Below the pieces are notes generated by a model. It worked only from the letters and a program-made list of their open reading frames with translations. It was not told the DNA's origin and did not search any database. The translations under genes and the position numbers were made by a program. 64,000 bases of DNA from Bondarzewia mesenterica (lineage: Eukaryota; Basidiomycota; Agaricomycetes; Russulales; Bondarzewiaceae): assembly GCA_004802705.1 (NCBI GenBank), contig SGPL01000029.1, forward strand, positions 1 through 64,000, written 5' to 3'. This document shows, one piece after another, positions 33,698 through 46,148 of the stretch (position 1 is its first letter; the number at the start of each line of letters is the position of its first letter).

Positions 33698-36600
33698 ATG
33701 TCGACACTTGTGGACGGTTCATTTGAGATCGCCGCAAGTAGCATCCTATCCGGCACTACTGTCACCACACTCGTCAACGGAGGTGTTTCTAATGATGCCA
33801 ACCGATGCTTTGACTTCTCCGAGCTTGAGGGAAAGGATGTGGGAAGGCAGGTAAGTAGAAGTTGCAATCATCGCGCTGTATAGCTGTCTGAATTCATCCC
33901 CCCCTGGTGCAGTCATCTATTCTGAACAATATGATGGCGAATGCTGTGGCTATCAAGGAAGGCGCGGAGAACATACTTAACCAGCAACATCAAGACATGA
34001 AAGTGGGTGTGCTCTGCATTAAGCTAGACCGGGATTGAGGAAGTCTGAATTGCAGGATACGTTTCGAGTTCAATTGGAATCTGAACTTCAGATCGCGGAA
34101 CGACGGATTGGGACCATAACACATCGGATGGAACTGCGTGAGTCTTCGCATTAAACGCGACTTAACCGTGTTGACGGGCGAGGTGATTTGACATATGGAA
34201 GTCCGGAGGTCTGTCGACGACAAAGGTGATTGTGTATCCTGCGACCATGTGCGAGCCGACTGATATATCTATCCACACTCAGATGATTTTCGTACGGTCT
34301 TACATCAGGCCTCAGGACACGTCAAAACATTGTTGTCTTCCGGCCGTTCCTTCAGCACTACCCCCACCTCGCCCAGTTCCTCTTCCTCTCCAGCCTCCCC
34401 ATTATTCAGCGAGGAAGAGGTCAACTGTACCCGCATTGGTGCCATGACAAAACTGATAGATATATTTAAACAACATTTACGCGTTCGGTACGAGCTCGAC
34501 GTAGCTCAAGTTGTCCAGGCGTAAGTTCTCATATTGTGAAAGGAATAATTATTGAGTTCAGATGTCGTCCAGGGTGATCCCGTCGCTCTCTGACCGCTCA
34601 TCGCAATTTTGTCGAGCGACGGCTTATCGTCTTCTAAGGCACACGATTGTGAACAAGGAATCCGTCGAACGGCTGAAGGAGCAACCTCTGGACTGGTATA
34701 TCGTGAAGTTAGTTTCTTGTTTATGTTTGAAATCTTGCAACTAAAAATCGTTAAAGATCACTGACGCTTGACAACAAACATTCGGTTGAGAAAGAGCAAG
34801 TGATTAAGCTCATACGAGCTATCGTCGAAATAGGTTCACAGAGAAGTAGCCCACACACCACGCCCTGCTCTGGGAATGTGCCTCTATCAGATCCTGTCAT
34901 GCGCGCTTTCATAGCCATTGCAGAGCACCCTGATGATCCTTTCAAATTCATCTGTGTGCAGACTTTGGCCGAGATCAGTGAGTTCGTTCTACCACTTCAC
35001 CAGAAAAACAACTGATACGGTTTTTGACAAAGTGCTCATTGACATCGAGCTCGTTGCAAGGACTGGTGGTATACGGGTGCTCTTACAGATGCTCGCAGAT
35101 GGACCAACTGAAATTGCTCAGCTGCTGACCCCAGTATTTCTCTATATAGTCGACTCTCCTCGCACCAGGAGCTATCTCCGGGCAGGAACAGACTTAGAGG
35201 TGGGCGATCTGTTTGAAACTGGTATATCACTTACAAACGATCACATCCCCAGATGGCTCTCTCCGGAGTCACTGACGCGTATGGAAAAGATCCTTCTGAG
35301 TACGCCGATCGGATGAAAGGCGTGTGCAGGATGATCACTTGTATGCTGCGAACATGGGGAGGTTTGTCCTGTCTATGATGGCTCGTACCCAAGGACACTG
35401 AAAAATCTCTGTCGGACGTGCAGGGCTGATGTATTTTAGCATGGATAACATGCGCGCCATTCGAGCGTTGATTGATACCCTTCGGATACCTTCACTTGAG
35501 ACACGAGTGACGTATTTTCAAGATTCGCATCCCCTGCCGCCGACTGACGCCTGAATTCTCCAGGAGGTTGTCCTCGACATGTTCTTCGACTTGCTGAACA
35601 TAAAGACCCCTCATTGGTACCAGACGTTCATCAACGGACGCCGACTAACGAGTGGGCTCCTCTTTTGAGCACTACGATGCAGCGTTAACGAAATTTTCAG
35701 TGTATCACAAGCCTCGACCGTCCTCAGGGCCAGATCAGAATGCGGAAAAAGACATGCAGCGCATGCCAGAGCCGTTGAAGCTTACAGACCAGTACATTTC
35801 CCTTCTTGTCTTGGTCTTTACACAAGCTGGTTTATTGGATGTCAGTCTTCTGCAGAAGAAAACCTGCAGCGCTACGCTGACTTTCATACACCGACAGGCT
35901 CTTATGTCGATGCTCGAGGAAACGACCACCGGGAACAACTTGACTCGGAAAGCCACGCTACTCATGGCTGAGATTTTACAATTGGCGAATAAAATTCTGC
36001 CTCTTTCGGTCGCGGCCAGACTGCAGGTAGATCTCATCGTTTCGGAGTAAAGGCCAACATCACTTGAACTCTTAATTCAGCTTATTCCTCGTGTTTTCAA
36101 TCTCGCCTCGGATTATGACCATGGCGAACATCGAATAGTTGGGACTTCTGCATTGTCTTCATTGGACAGCTTGAACCGGAACCGGCTTCGGTTACAGCCT
36201 ACTGTCGTGACCAGCAATAGGCCAAGGTTGGTACTCCAGCGTCTTCAATTTGCGAATCAACTCAACGACCTGGTTTCAGGGCAAATTCCGTGGAAGATGC
36301 CATCCGTAGGGGTCAACGTCACGTAGAACAGGTCAAAATAAAAATGGGTTTGCAGATGGATGATAAGACCTTTCAAGCAGCCTTACTGGAGACTCAGGTA
36401 TGCAACTTTTTGCTGGTTTCCGTCCCATAAGACAATTTATGACCGATCTCACATTGTAGGTCATGCTCACGAAGGATCATAGCAAATGGAATTTCGAGAC
36501 ATTGCAAGACCTCATTGAGGGCCCGCTTCTCAACCCAAAGCGCATGGAGGAAGCCATCAAAGTCTCAAGATTCATCCGTCGACTGATGTCCTTCTATCAT

Positions 36601-39069
36601 CCGTTCAGTCATCGATTTTCTGACATCGAAAGAACAAAGGTTTGTTCACCGCGGCATGCAGTCGAAGTATATTACTCACTGAGCAGTAACAATGACAGGC
36701 GAATCTTCGTTGGGTTCGTTTGGGATGTACATTACTGACGACCTTGATGGCAAGTTCGGATGGGCAGCGATTCTTGTCATCTGAAGATGACTTCATGAAA
36801 CAAATAGTCCGAAGTTTCGCGCAGCTTGATCCTGTGAGTCTTGCTGTCGTGTACGTTGTCAGCGTCCTAACTTAAAATCCGTCTTGTCAAGTTCAATGGT
36901 GCACCGGAGTCCGATCCCATCTTCTCGAAGAAAAGAGTCGCAGAGACTTTGACTTATGGTTATCTCGAGATGCTTGGTACCCTCAGAAACACAAAGAGGG
37001 CATTGAGTTTGTGTTTGGTTTGATCATCGAGTGGTATATCATTGAGCAATCTCCTGCCAGGCTCATGGAGAAGTTCAAAGTCTTCACTGCGTTCTACCAT
37101 CTGAGCGAATTGCGTAGTCGTGAAGATCTCATCAAGGGCATCATTGAAAACATCGATTACAGCATGTATGTGGTTCAATTATAATCTCACCCCTCAGCTC
37201 TATTGATGAGACGTCGATCAGGGACGGTCACCCGCGTATAGTGCTGTCAAAAGCCCTTACATCTAGCTACAAGGTGCATTTTTCTTTGACATGACTAGAA
37301 ATAAGCTGATGGTTCGCGAATAGCATATCCGCTTGTACGCCACAAATCATCTTGGCATGATGATTCGGAGCAGCACTACTGCTAATTCATGGATTCTTCG
37401 TTTGCTTATTACTCAACTGTACGATCCCAACAGAGAAGTCTGTGAGATGGCAGCCCACTTCTTAGAAGAAGCATGTGAGTCGATGGAGAATTTGCAACTC
37501 GTGGTCGTGATGCAACCAACTTTGGATCATCTGGACGAAATTGGACACGGACTTCTGCTAAAGTAAGAGTTTATTAGGTCTCCTTGAAACCACAGGCCTC
37601 ACTCAGGACTTTATAGGTTTATGTCGACACCAATGGGGTTCCGATACCTATATGACGCTGGTTATATTGATCGGGAGATGGAAAAGTGGCTAAATGTCCG
37701 CCGCTTCTTCCTCAGCAGACGCTTCGACTGACATCAAGCTCTTCTAGGACCGCAACAATCACTATGTGGTTCAAATCGAAGTGTTCCTTGCGAAGGCCTT
37801 TAATTTCATTCCTCATGATGAGGAGGACATGCTGTTCGTCTTGCTTCTCGCTTTTAGTAATGTCTGCCTGATTCTAAGTTTGCCAGGACATTCGACGGTA
37901 TGGTCCCGCCGCACTTCTATGGCGAAATGGCCAAGACGGAGCTCGGATGTCAAGTTCTGCACGAGAAGGGACACTTTGCCGACTTCGCCCATTTCATCCG
38001 GCAACATGGGCTTGAGAACGAAGATCCCGAAGTCATTCTCAAATTGAAAAGCATACTGTGGACAGCCGTATGTGTTGTACCGTTGTCACCGTGCTTCTTC
38101 CTAATAAGGTCACCGAAAGGGCAATATTGGATCCAGCGCTGGTGGTCTTCCATTTCTTGAAGAGGAAGAGATCATCCCAGTGATCCTTGACATCGCTGAG
38201 CAGTCGCTAGTATTATCGGTCCGAGGGTTCATATTTTCTCTCTTCTACTGCCATCGCAGGAACTTACCACGTCGCTTCATAGGACATGTTTCTTTGTACT
38301 GGGACTTATTTCAACAACACCACAGGGAGCCGAAATTCTGGACGACTATAGATGGGAGGCGACACTTTCACCTCTTGGATTCCCCACAGGCTTGTGTATA
38401 CCCATGGATGTCGACAAGTTTATCTCAGTAAGTCATTTTCAAACCTGTCCATTTTATTGCACTCATAGCCTATCAATGGCAGATACCACCCTGGGAGCCA
38501 ACTCCCGTTGGTAACGATTCAGTTAACCACCTAGTACCTCCAACCTCGCAGGCCGAGGAGGAAGTTGTCACGGCCATCTCCAACTTGTCGAATGCTGTCA
38601 TAGCGAACACTGCGTCGCGGTCTTTGGCGAAGTCAGTCTACTTGTACGACGCTGCCGAGTAAACGCTGATTAGTCTAATTGCAGGCTTAAAAGCCGCCCA
38701 GAGTATCGGAAAGTGTTCTCGTCGTTGTCGATGTTTTATCGCGGGTTACACATGATCTCAACATCTCGCTACCGTCTCCCTGTCCGGCGTTTTATCTTCG
38801 ACTTGTTCGACATCGAGCTCAACTATGATGTGGTGAAGCAGTTGGCGGAATACGCTAGAGTCCTACGAGCTTCTCCTTCCAAAGCCGCCAAACCTGTCCG
38901 CAGTAGCCGCGTGGTCAGCGTGCTATTTCCTGTACATCGGGCGGACGCATCGGAGAGCGATGAAGAAGAAGAAGGAAGCAATGTTCACCGACCAAAGGCA
39001 GATGCGCCGGTGATGAGCCTACGACCGAGGAGCATGATTGTTGGCTTTGAGGATCAGAGGACTAGCTAG
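33698..39069 (+). CDS. RICTOR homologue, TORC2 scaffold subunit (Tsc11/Ste16)
   Basis: TOR complex 2 subunit controlling plasma-membrane and actin signalling through AGC kinases. Start 33698 (MSTLVDGSFEIAASSI). An N-terminal coiled-coil, HR1-like stretch follows (ILNNMMANAVAIKEGAENIL, LESELQIAERRIGTITHRME), then a Ser/Pro linker and the RICTOR repeats: ATAYRLLRHTIVNKESVERL, KLIRAIVEIGSQ, HPDDPFKFICVQTLAEI, GGIRVLLQMLADGPTEIAQL, DMFFDLLNIKTPHWYQTFIN, QLFDSEDDFMKQIVR-type region, ATNHLGMMIRSS, REVCEMAAHFLEEACESMEN. Later: DIEVFLAKAFNF-like, WTAVGNIGSS, PRRFIFDLFDIELNYD and an acidic tail (ASESDEEEEGS). About twenty exons. The junction from the ELDVAQVVQ exon to SSRVIPSLSDRS does not give an obvious in-phase splice, so that joint (34520-34562) is unsure. 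Confidence 0.9.
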
Positions 39070-39302
39070 GATAGCTCGCATGACTTTGATATGTATAATC
39101 TACACGCATTGTATTGTAACATCGCATTGACTATGCATTTTGCTCGAGGACCTGGCACTCCGTAGGTGCTTACTGTACAGTGTATGAGTGCTAGCTTGAA
39201 GCTTGACCGTGACAGAAGATTGTTAAAATATTGCGTAATCAATACGGATGAGGCTGCTCGTCACCCGGCCCTTGCCCGGCCCCAATCGTAGACAACTTCA
39301 CC

Positions 39303-40055
39303 ATGTCTCTCTTTCGCGTCTGTGCGCAGACGCTCCCCAAACCTGCCTCCTTGCGAACATTATCGACAACACTCCGTACATTCACTACGGAGGTTAAAGC
39401 CCCGGAGCAATCTCGCTCTAAGGATGCTTCTGACATTGTCCCTGTACCAACCAAGGATGTTTTGACCGCAGATATAGTCAGTGGTGCTCCAGGTAAGTCT
39501 ATGTATAATTCGCCTTCTCGCCCTTTCAAGTTTCGATCAACAAATACTTTCAGCTGAGCTTCGCAATCGTGCCGTACGAATTTATAAGCCTACTCGGAAC
39601 ACGATGCAGAGTGGTGGAGCGAAGACTGAGAAGTGGCGCATTGATTTTGATATCCTGTCAGGCGGTGCACGCTGGGAGAACCCGCTGATGGGATGGGCTA
39701 GTTCGTGAGTCGTTTTTGTTGACTCGCCTGCCTTGCTGCTGCCTTGACACATTGGAGTACAGTGCGGACTATGTGCAAGGCACGCGTCTTTCGTTCAGAT
39801 CGAAGGAGGATGCTGTTCACTTTGCTGAGAAGCAAGGTATGTGCGTTTTATTGTATCTGCGTGACATATTAATTCTTTGCATCGTGGAATAGGTTGGGAT
39901 TATTATGTGTGAGTAAATCTGTTTTTGCTCTTATGGGCGATATCTTACACTTTGTTCTCAGGCAACCACCGACTGTGAAGCGCATTCCCCCCAAGAACTA
40001 CGCAGAGAACTATGTCTACAAGCCACACAAGCTTAGAATTGCTCGCACGAAATAG
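39303..40055 (+). CDS. NADH dehydrogenase Fe-S protein 4 (complex I AQDQ/18-kDa subunit)
   Basis: Accessory subunit of mitochondrial complex I (NDUFS4). Five exons: 39303-39492, 39554-39704, 39763-39836, 39893-39908, 39962-40055; 525 nt, 174 residues, all in phase. Presequence MSLFRVCAQTLPKPASLRTL; core AVRIYKPTRNTMQSG, WRIDFDILSGGARWENPLMG, RLSFRSKEDAVHFAEKQGWD; ends NYVYKPHKLRIARTK. Exon 4 is only 16 nt and codes GWDYYV within the conserved EKQGWDYYVQPP. Very secure. Confidence 0.95.
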
Positions 40056-40616
40056 ACTGTTTCATGTTTTGCACGTTCTATCTTGGTATATGTGCCGGCC
40101 TCATAAGCGTAGGCTCAATCAACTCAAGCGGCTGTTTCTCATTACGACCGTCGGTATACAGCCCTCGGGCGTTTGTCGATATAGATCAATTCATGTTCAG
40201 TCTCTTCATACTCAGTTCTGCGAAGATCTGAGTCCGAAATTTGCACACGTTCAATTACACACTCAGATGGTAGCTGTTACTTACTTCCTTGAAGCCGTCC
40301 GGTTGTTGTAACAATATGCGCGCACGCTGGGTACTTGGGCTTGTTCTCCCCTAATTTTCCAAATTCGATGCTAGCTCAGCCGCGAAAGCACTCAGTCCTC
40401 TTTATGCAATTAGACGAAATGTGTCTAGTCGCTGTCACATATGCTTTGTGGCCAGGCAACGTCATGTGTGAAGAAAGAACTCAAGTTTGGAACTCGGATG
40501 CATATGTTACGAGCATGCTGCCTGCTACTGGTACCATGATGCTTCTTGCTTCGTGAGGTCTGCCACGTCCACGCTCTGGTCTGTGTGCGTCGCACTACGT
40601 TAAGCCCAGTGCATAC
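40056..40616. promoter_or_regulatory. Intergenic region NDUFS4 / CSC1
   Basis: 561 bp: 3' end of one gene and promoter of the next, both on the plus strand. No gene or motif supported. Confidence 0.45.
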
Positions 40617-43600
40617 ATGGCCACTATTGATGACAGACCGTTCTCCAAGAACTACAGGTGTGTACCTCACGCGATACGTTTCTAGCAAAAACTCATAGGC
40701 AATGCATAGTGGTCTCATCAATCAGTCTGTTATTGCTGTTTGTCTCGGAGCAGTATGTATCACGGCACATGAGATCATGAAGAGGAAGAGACGGGGAAGA
40801 CGGAGAGTAGATGGGTTGGGAAGTGTGGAAACATGGGAGTTTGGATAGTGAGTGCGCTTCACCCTGCTTTACCTATTTCTTGAGATTCCTTCTCGCGCTT
40901 TCGAGTCTTCACTGTGATCTGCTCAGGGTGGTATCTACTCACGGAACGTGCGAGATCCGTAAGCCTATTTGCTGACTTCTTTTCTTCCACAGTCTGTACC
41001 AGGGTCGATCATGGGCACAGTAATATTTCATGGTTTCTATAGTCTATATTTCTCTCACAATATGTGCAGACAACCATCTCCTCCCACCCCTCGAGGATGG
41101 CCCTTGTCATGGGTCGTGGAAGTTGTCAACTTCCCCGAACCAAAGCTCAACGAACTTAGAGGTGTCGATGCTACGCTCTATGCCCGCTTTCTACGTGGCT
41201 GCGGTACGCCTTCTGCAAGTTTCGATAATCTGATTATACTCCAATATTGACAACGTATCCGAACAGCTTGGTTTGCATTCCTGCACACGTTCACGACTGT
41301 TCCGATTTTGCTTCCTATCCATGTCCATTTCTCCGACAACAGTGTATCTCCTCGCTCAATGACCCGCGCCTCTATATCATCACTCGTCTCTACCCAAGCA
41401 GGAGGCAAGCTTCTCTGGATCCACTTGGTGCTTCTTTACTATTTAACTTTCACATGGATGGCGACTCTCTTGTGGATATGTCGTGGCGTTTTCGCCTATC
41501 GTAACGCCAACATCCAAGCCTCTGCGGACCAAATAGTCTCTGCTACACACGCGGAACATGATTTTCGCCATGGTCTGCACCCACATCCCCAATATCCATT
41601 TTTATCACTACCCTCTACCATCGCGCAGGATGAATCGAAACACAACCGGGGTTTGCGCCTTCGGACCGTCATGGTAACCAACGTACCTCGGGCCCTGCGC
41701 TCTGAGAGGGAGCTTGCGGAGTATTTTCAATACTACCTCTCTCGGCCCATCGACTTGCCGTACATGGGACTTCCCTCTGCTGTCCAACCCGGTTTCTTCA
41801 ACAAATCTACTGCATTTATTTTCAACAGGGCCAAACGTATACCTGATTTTCTACCTCATCAACCTCGCGTTAGCAAAGGAAATGAAAACGTGGCGGGCGC
41901 TCAACAACCAGCACGACAGGTCCCTGTCATCGATTGTGTCGTCATTGCGCGCAAAATGACTGAATTACAGTCCTTACTCGAGCGTCGAGAGGACATCCTC
42001 AGACTGCTAGAGATTGCTCACATCAAATTGGCGAAAAAGGTTTTGGCTGCAGTCAAGCAAGCAATGGATGAGCGACAGACTGGAAATCCGTTTGTGAAGA
42101 ATCCGGCTTCTCGGATTTCGATGCATAGACTGTCACAAGACCATGAGATATCTGGAGCACATTTGCCAGTGAGGCCTACACGCAGCACCGAAGCTGAGGA
42201 GACGGGAGGAGGTTATATGGACCTACTCATCCGTGAACTTGCTCCCTTTGTGGAAGAATTTGGGCTCTTGTCTTCTCCGACAATTCATCCTAGCGCTGGC
42301 AAGCCCATGTTCAAGTATTTTATTGGTCCTATCCTCAGGATTTTCGATTCCACTCAGTTATCCACGGAGAAATATAAATCACTTTCCGACATGAATGGCC
42401 GGACAATCTGGGATGTTCTTCACAGTCTCCCCCGCCCTGCTCTAGATCCCTACCAGCCTTTCGTTCGTCTTCGCACGCTCTTTTCCAACACAACTGTTCC
42501 ATCGATCGATTATTACAACGCGAAATATGCTGTCATCACCAACCTCATCACGGAGAACCGGGCGAAGGCGGTGACTGACTTTGATCCTGTCTCGACTGCG
42601 TTCGTCACCTTTGCAGACCCTAAGGATGCCAGACGGGCGTGCAAGTACCTCGCCGTTCACCCGGATAATCCACTTGCGTGCTTCGTCACGATGGTGCCAG
42701 GATTTGAAGACTTGGACTGGACGAGGGTGATGAAAATGTCATATCGTGCTGATGCGAGTTCCATTTACCCTGCTGTTAACATGAACTTACTGATCAGCAA
42801 TGCGTAGATCGTCAAAGATTGGGTTGTCGACATTGGCGTTTGGTGAGGGATTCGACTTTGCGTTTTTCAAGATGACTCACTGTATGAACCGTGCACAGGG
42901 CCTTTACCCTCTCCTGGGTATTCCCTGTGTCATTTTTCGTTGGTCTTGTCTCAATCCAAAATATCAGTACTTTTTGGCCTGGTCTCGTAAGTTACCTCCC
43001 ATATCATCCTTCATCATATTCTGATCGACCGCAGAATCATTACCTGGAACACCACCCATGGGTATGTTATCTACTCTGTGTGTGAATAGAGCCCACTCTG
43101 ATGACCTGCTGCCGTAGGAAGAAGAATTAATACAATCTTTACTTCCAACTCTCCTAGTGGCGCTGCTATCCCTGCTCATACCTCTTATTTTGCTTTTCAT
43201 TGGAAAGAAGGCCCACACAATAATCACCCTCTCTGCACTTCATGATCGAATCATGACACGATATTACAAGTTTCTCATCGTCAACGTTTTGGTTTTTTTC
43301 TGCGTCGGCACTGCCACCTTGCAATCTTTCCTCGTCTCATTCGCTTCAAATCAAGGGAATAGAAATATTTTGGAAATTGTGTCTAGCAGTTTTCCTTCTG
43401 CTGGGCCATTCTATGTTGGCTGGAGTAAGTCTGCTTCTTCATCATGTTCTATTTCCAATTATGAAGCGCGTTTTTAGTGATATTTACGACCGGTATGCAT
43501 GGAGCGATCGAGTTGGTTCTTTGTGAGTGAGCTCCCATTGAATTATAACATATGTACTGACAAACCTTGCAATAATTAGTCGGAGTACGTCAAAGGTCTA

Positions 43601-45723
43601 CGTTTACGGTGACGCCTCCGTGTTGAATTCTTGTCTCAGCTCCCTCTTTTTATGTATCCCGCTACGAAACGACAGATCACTCCACGCAAACGTTCAATGG
43701 GCATTCGACCTCGAACTTTTAACTTCTATTGTGAGTTATTCTCAGCCTGGACCATAATGGCTTCTTATGCGGCCAGAGAAGATTGGCTTCCCAATCATAT
43801 GCTTGTCGTACATGTACTCCTCGTCTTCACCATATTGAATCCGTTGGTGATGCCCTTTGCGTGGGTATATTTTATGGTTGAAAGCAGTGCGTAATTCCTG
43901 CCAAAACGTTCCCATGTCTTGTCAACAGTAGCTCTCACCTTCTGCCTCGAGTAGCCGTAGTCAAGAATCAGGTTAGTAACAATGCCTGCGGCAGTATATT
44001 TCGTGGCTTATATCCGTTTGACCGCAGTTGCTGCACGTGTACGCTAAGGATTATGAAGGAAACGGCCAATTGCTTTTGATTAGGATGCTACGATACTCAC
44101 TAGACGGTAGGCGATCTGTCCTGAATTTGTGATGCGTACGAGGATCTTGACTATCGTCCACAGGCCTTATCCTTTCCCAGGTCCGCAAGCCTGCACTTCC
44201 CAAGTCAAGGCGCTTGTTCTGAAAGTCCTTTATTTTCAGACCGTCTTTGTAGCATATATGATCGTTCTGAAGAGGCGCGTGAACATTGGCTTGTCAATTA
44301 TCCTCATCGTCTTCACTGTCACAATGAAATTACTGTGGGCAATTCTCTCCTTTTTCTGCCTACGTTGTATGACTCAATATGTATTCTAGCTTGACCCGAG
44401 TCTGTCGTGCCAAGTTCGAACGTGATGACATGAGGGAAGCAGATATCGTCTGTGGTACAGGTACAGGGACTGATGATCCCGTTGATGGCCATCCGAGTGA
44501 TATCAACCTTCCCGTGCAAGATCATACGCAAGACGCGGAGAACAGAGTTCATGCTAAGGTTGATTCCACGAGATCGTGGAGGGATTGGAGGACGTGGCGA
44601 TTACCTTCCGAGGTCATCTTCTCGTATGCGACTTTTTCGCCTCCAAAACGTAATCGGGCGAGGCGACAGCCCAATCCTTTCACAACACAGCTATCTTTCT
44701 CTCGTCTGCGTTCAGTTGATGGGCTTGGATCACAGAATAGTTCACCTGAACCTATTGAAGAACATGGTCGGCGACAACCACTTGTTCTCTCCCCAAGTAG
44801 TGAAATGAAGGCACCAGCACTTGTTTCTTCACATCCACCGTTTCCCGCTTGGGACGACGAATCAGACCCAAGTCATCCTTATGAAAATCCATACTATGAT
44901 CAACCCATCAGCAATGCCCTTTGGCTACCTCGTAATCCTTTCGGCACTCTCGACCTCGACGACACGGTTGATGTCCAGCTTTCATTGACTACGTCACCTG
45001 AGAAGGGACAATTGGGCACCCGGGCTTTGCCAGGAGGGCCTCTCCGACCGCCCGTTTTCCCTCTTCCACTCATTGCAATGGACGAGCTACGCGGGTCTTA
45101 CACGTTGACAACACGACGCCTTGACGGGAGCGAGTCAGTATCTATGCCATTGGGAATTGCATCCCGGATCAATGCCTTGGAGGACGAGGATGTTATTGAC
45201 GAGGCGGAGGAAGGTGGGCTGTCGTTGTTTGGGAGGTACAGAAAGAGTAGTGTTGGAACCGCGTGGACAGACCTGAGCCTTCGTGGGCCTAACACGATTG
45301 ACAGAGGGCCGTCTGCTATATCAAGGACATCCACGACATCTGCCACAGCTGGAATGCGCCCTCAGCTTAGCCTGCCATCATCGTTCCGCTCTGCTCTTGG
45401 CGGTAGAATACACGGGCGCACCGCTTCCCTGACACAAGAACTAGGCATCAGAGAGGAGCCTAGGATACGCACTGATCTAGACACTCAGATGGAATTGACT
45501 AGCTCTCCACAAAACGTTGAGTCCTACCGTGACCGGCATCCCCGTACTTTCCGAACGCGAGCCAACTACTGTTACTATTCAGGAGGTTGTTGTTGAGGAG
45601 GCTATTGTGGAGGAACAAGAGGCGTTGGAGGAACGTGCGCGAAGAGAGGCGGAGGAAGCGAAACAGCAAGCCAAAGAGCACAACTCTTGGCTCACGAGAT
45701 GGTTCTTCTCGAAGGCAGAGTGA
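40617..45723 (+). CDS. CSC1/OSCA-type stress-gated cation channel, C-terminal frame break
   Basis: Hyperosmolarity-gated cation channel family (DUF221/RSN1-like 7TM). Start 40617 (MATIDDRPFSKNYS), then GLINQSVIAVCLGAVCITAH and LYQGRSWAQQPSPPTPRG. The cytosolic N-terminal region is the long exon 41264-42753 (TMATLLWICRGV, TVMVTNVPRALRSERELAEY, VTFADPKDARRACKYLAVHP, LDWTRVMKMSYRAD). The 7TM part follows: DWVVDIGVWAFTLSWVFPVS, GLVSIQNISTFWPGL, LLVALLSLLIPLILLFIGKK, NVLVFFCVGTATLQSFL, LVVHVLLVFTILNPLVMPFA. The intron 42754-42807 uses a GC-AG pair. A long hydrophilic C-terminus ends EHNSWLTRWFFSKAE, reached only if one A is removed from A4 at 45511-45514; as written it stops at 45596 after a less likely tail. 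Likely plasma membrane. Confidence 0.9.
45511..45514. other. Frame-breaking homopolymer in the CSC1 gene
   Basis: Four As; three would keep SPQ in frame with LSPTVTGIPVLSEREPT and the end at 45723. Confidence 0.65.
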
Positions 45724-46148
45724 TCACTTTATACCCCCGCATTTTTGGCATACCCCTGCAACTATATACCGTAGATACCTAGTTTCACATATCCTTGAAG
45801 GCTTGGGACAAGAACCAGTATATCATATTACCCCTCACGCTTCTTATATGACTTTATTACCTATTGACTTGTGCCTCTTCAGCTGCAACACGTCGCGTTG
45901 CGCATACTGCACTTCCTTGGATAATCCGAGGTTTCAAGGTGTCCCGTGAGTGAGGGAGACTTGTCATCGACGTTGCAATGTCCGATGTTCTAGCCAGAAG
46001 ACCTCCTGCGCTACTGGGCGGATTTTCGCAAGTACATCGCATCCGAATATTTTCCTTCATTTGACCCGCACTCGCATCCGTCCATTAAGCCTCGTTAAAG
46101 ATTCTGCCACATATATAAAGAATGAGTTCGAAATACCATTCTGTAAAA
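45724..46148. promoter_or_regulatory. Intergenic region CSC1 / GH131 with TATA box
   Basis: 425 bp. ATATATAAAG at 46111-46120 is a strong TATA-like box. It lies 29-38 bp before the ATG at 46149 and favours that ATG over the one at 46122, because initiation usually falls about 30 bp downstream of TATA. Confidence 0.5.

Noticed and set aside
41042..41234. Alternative CSC1 reading with MVSIVYISL start
   Set aside because: It is intron sequence; removing it joins SWAQ to QPSPPTPRG as in the family.
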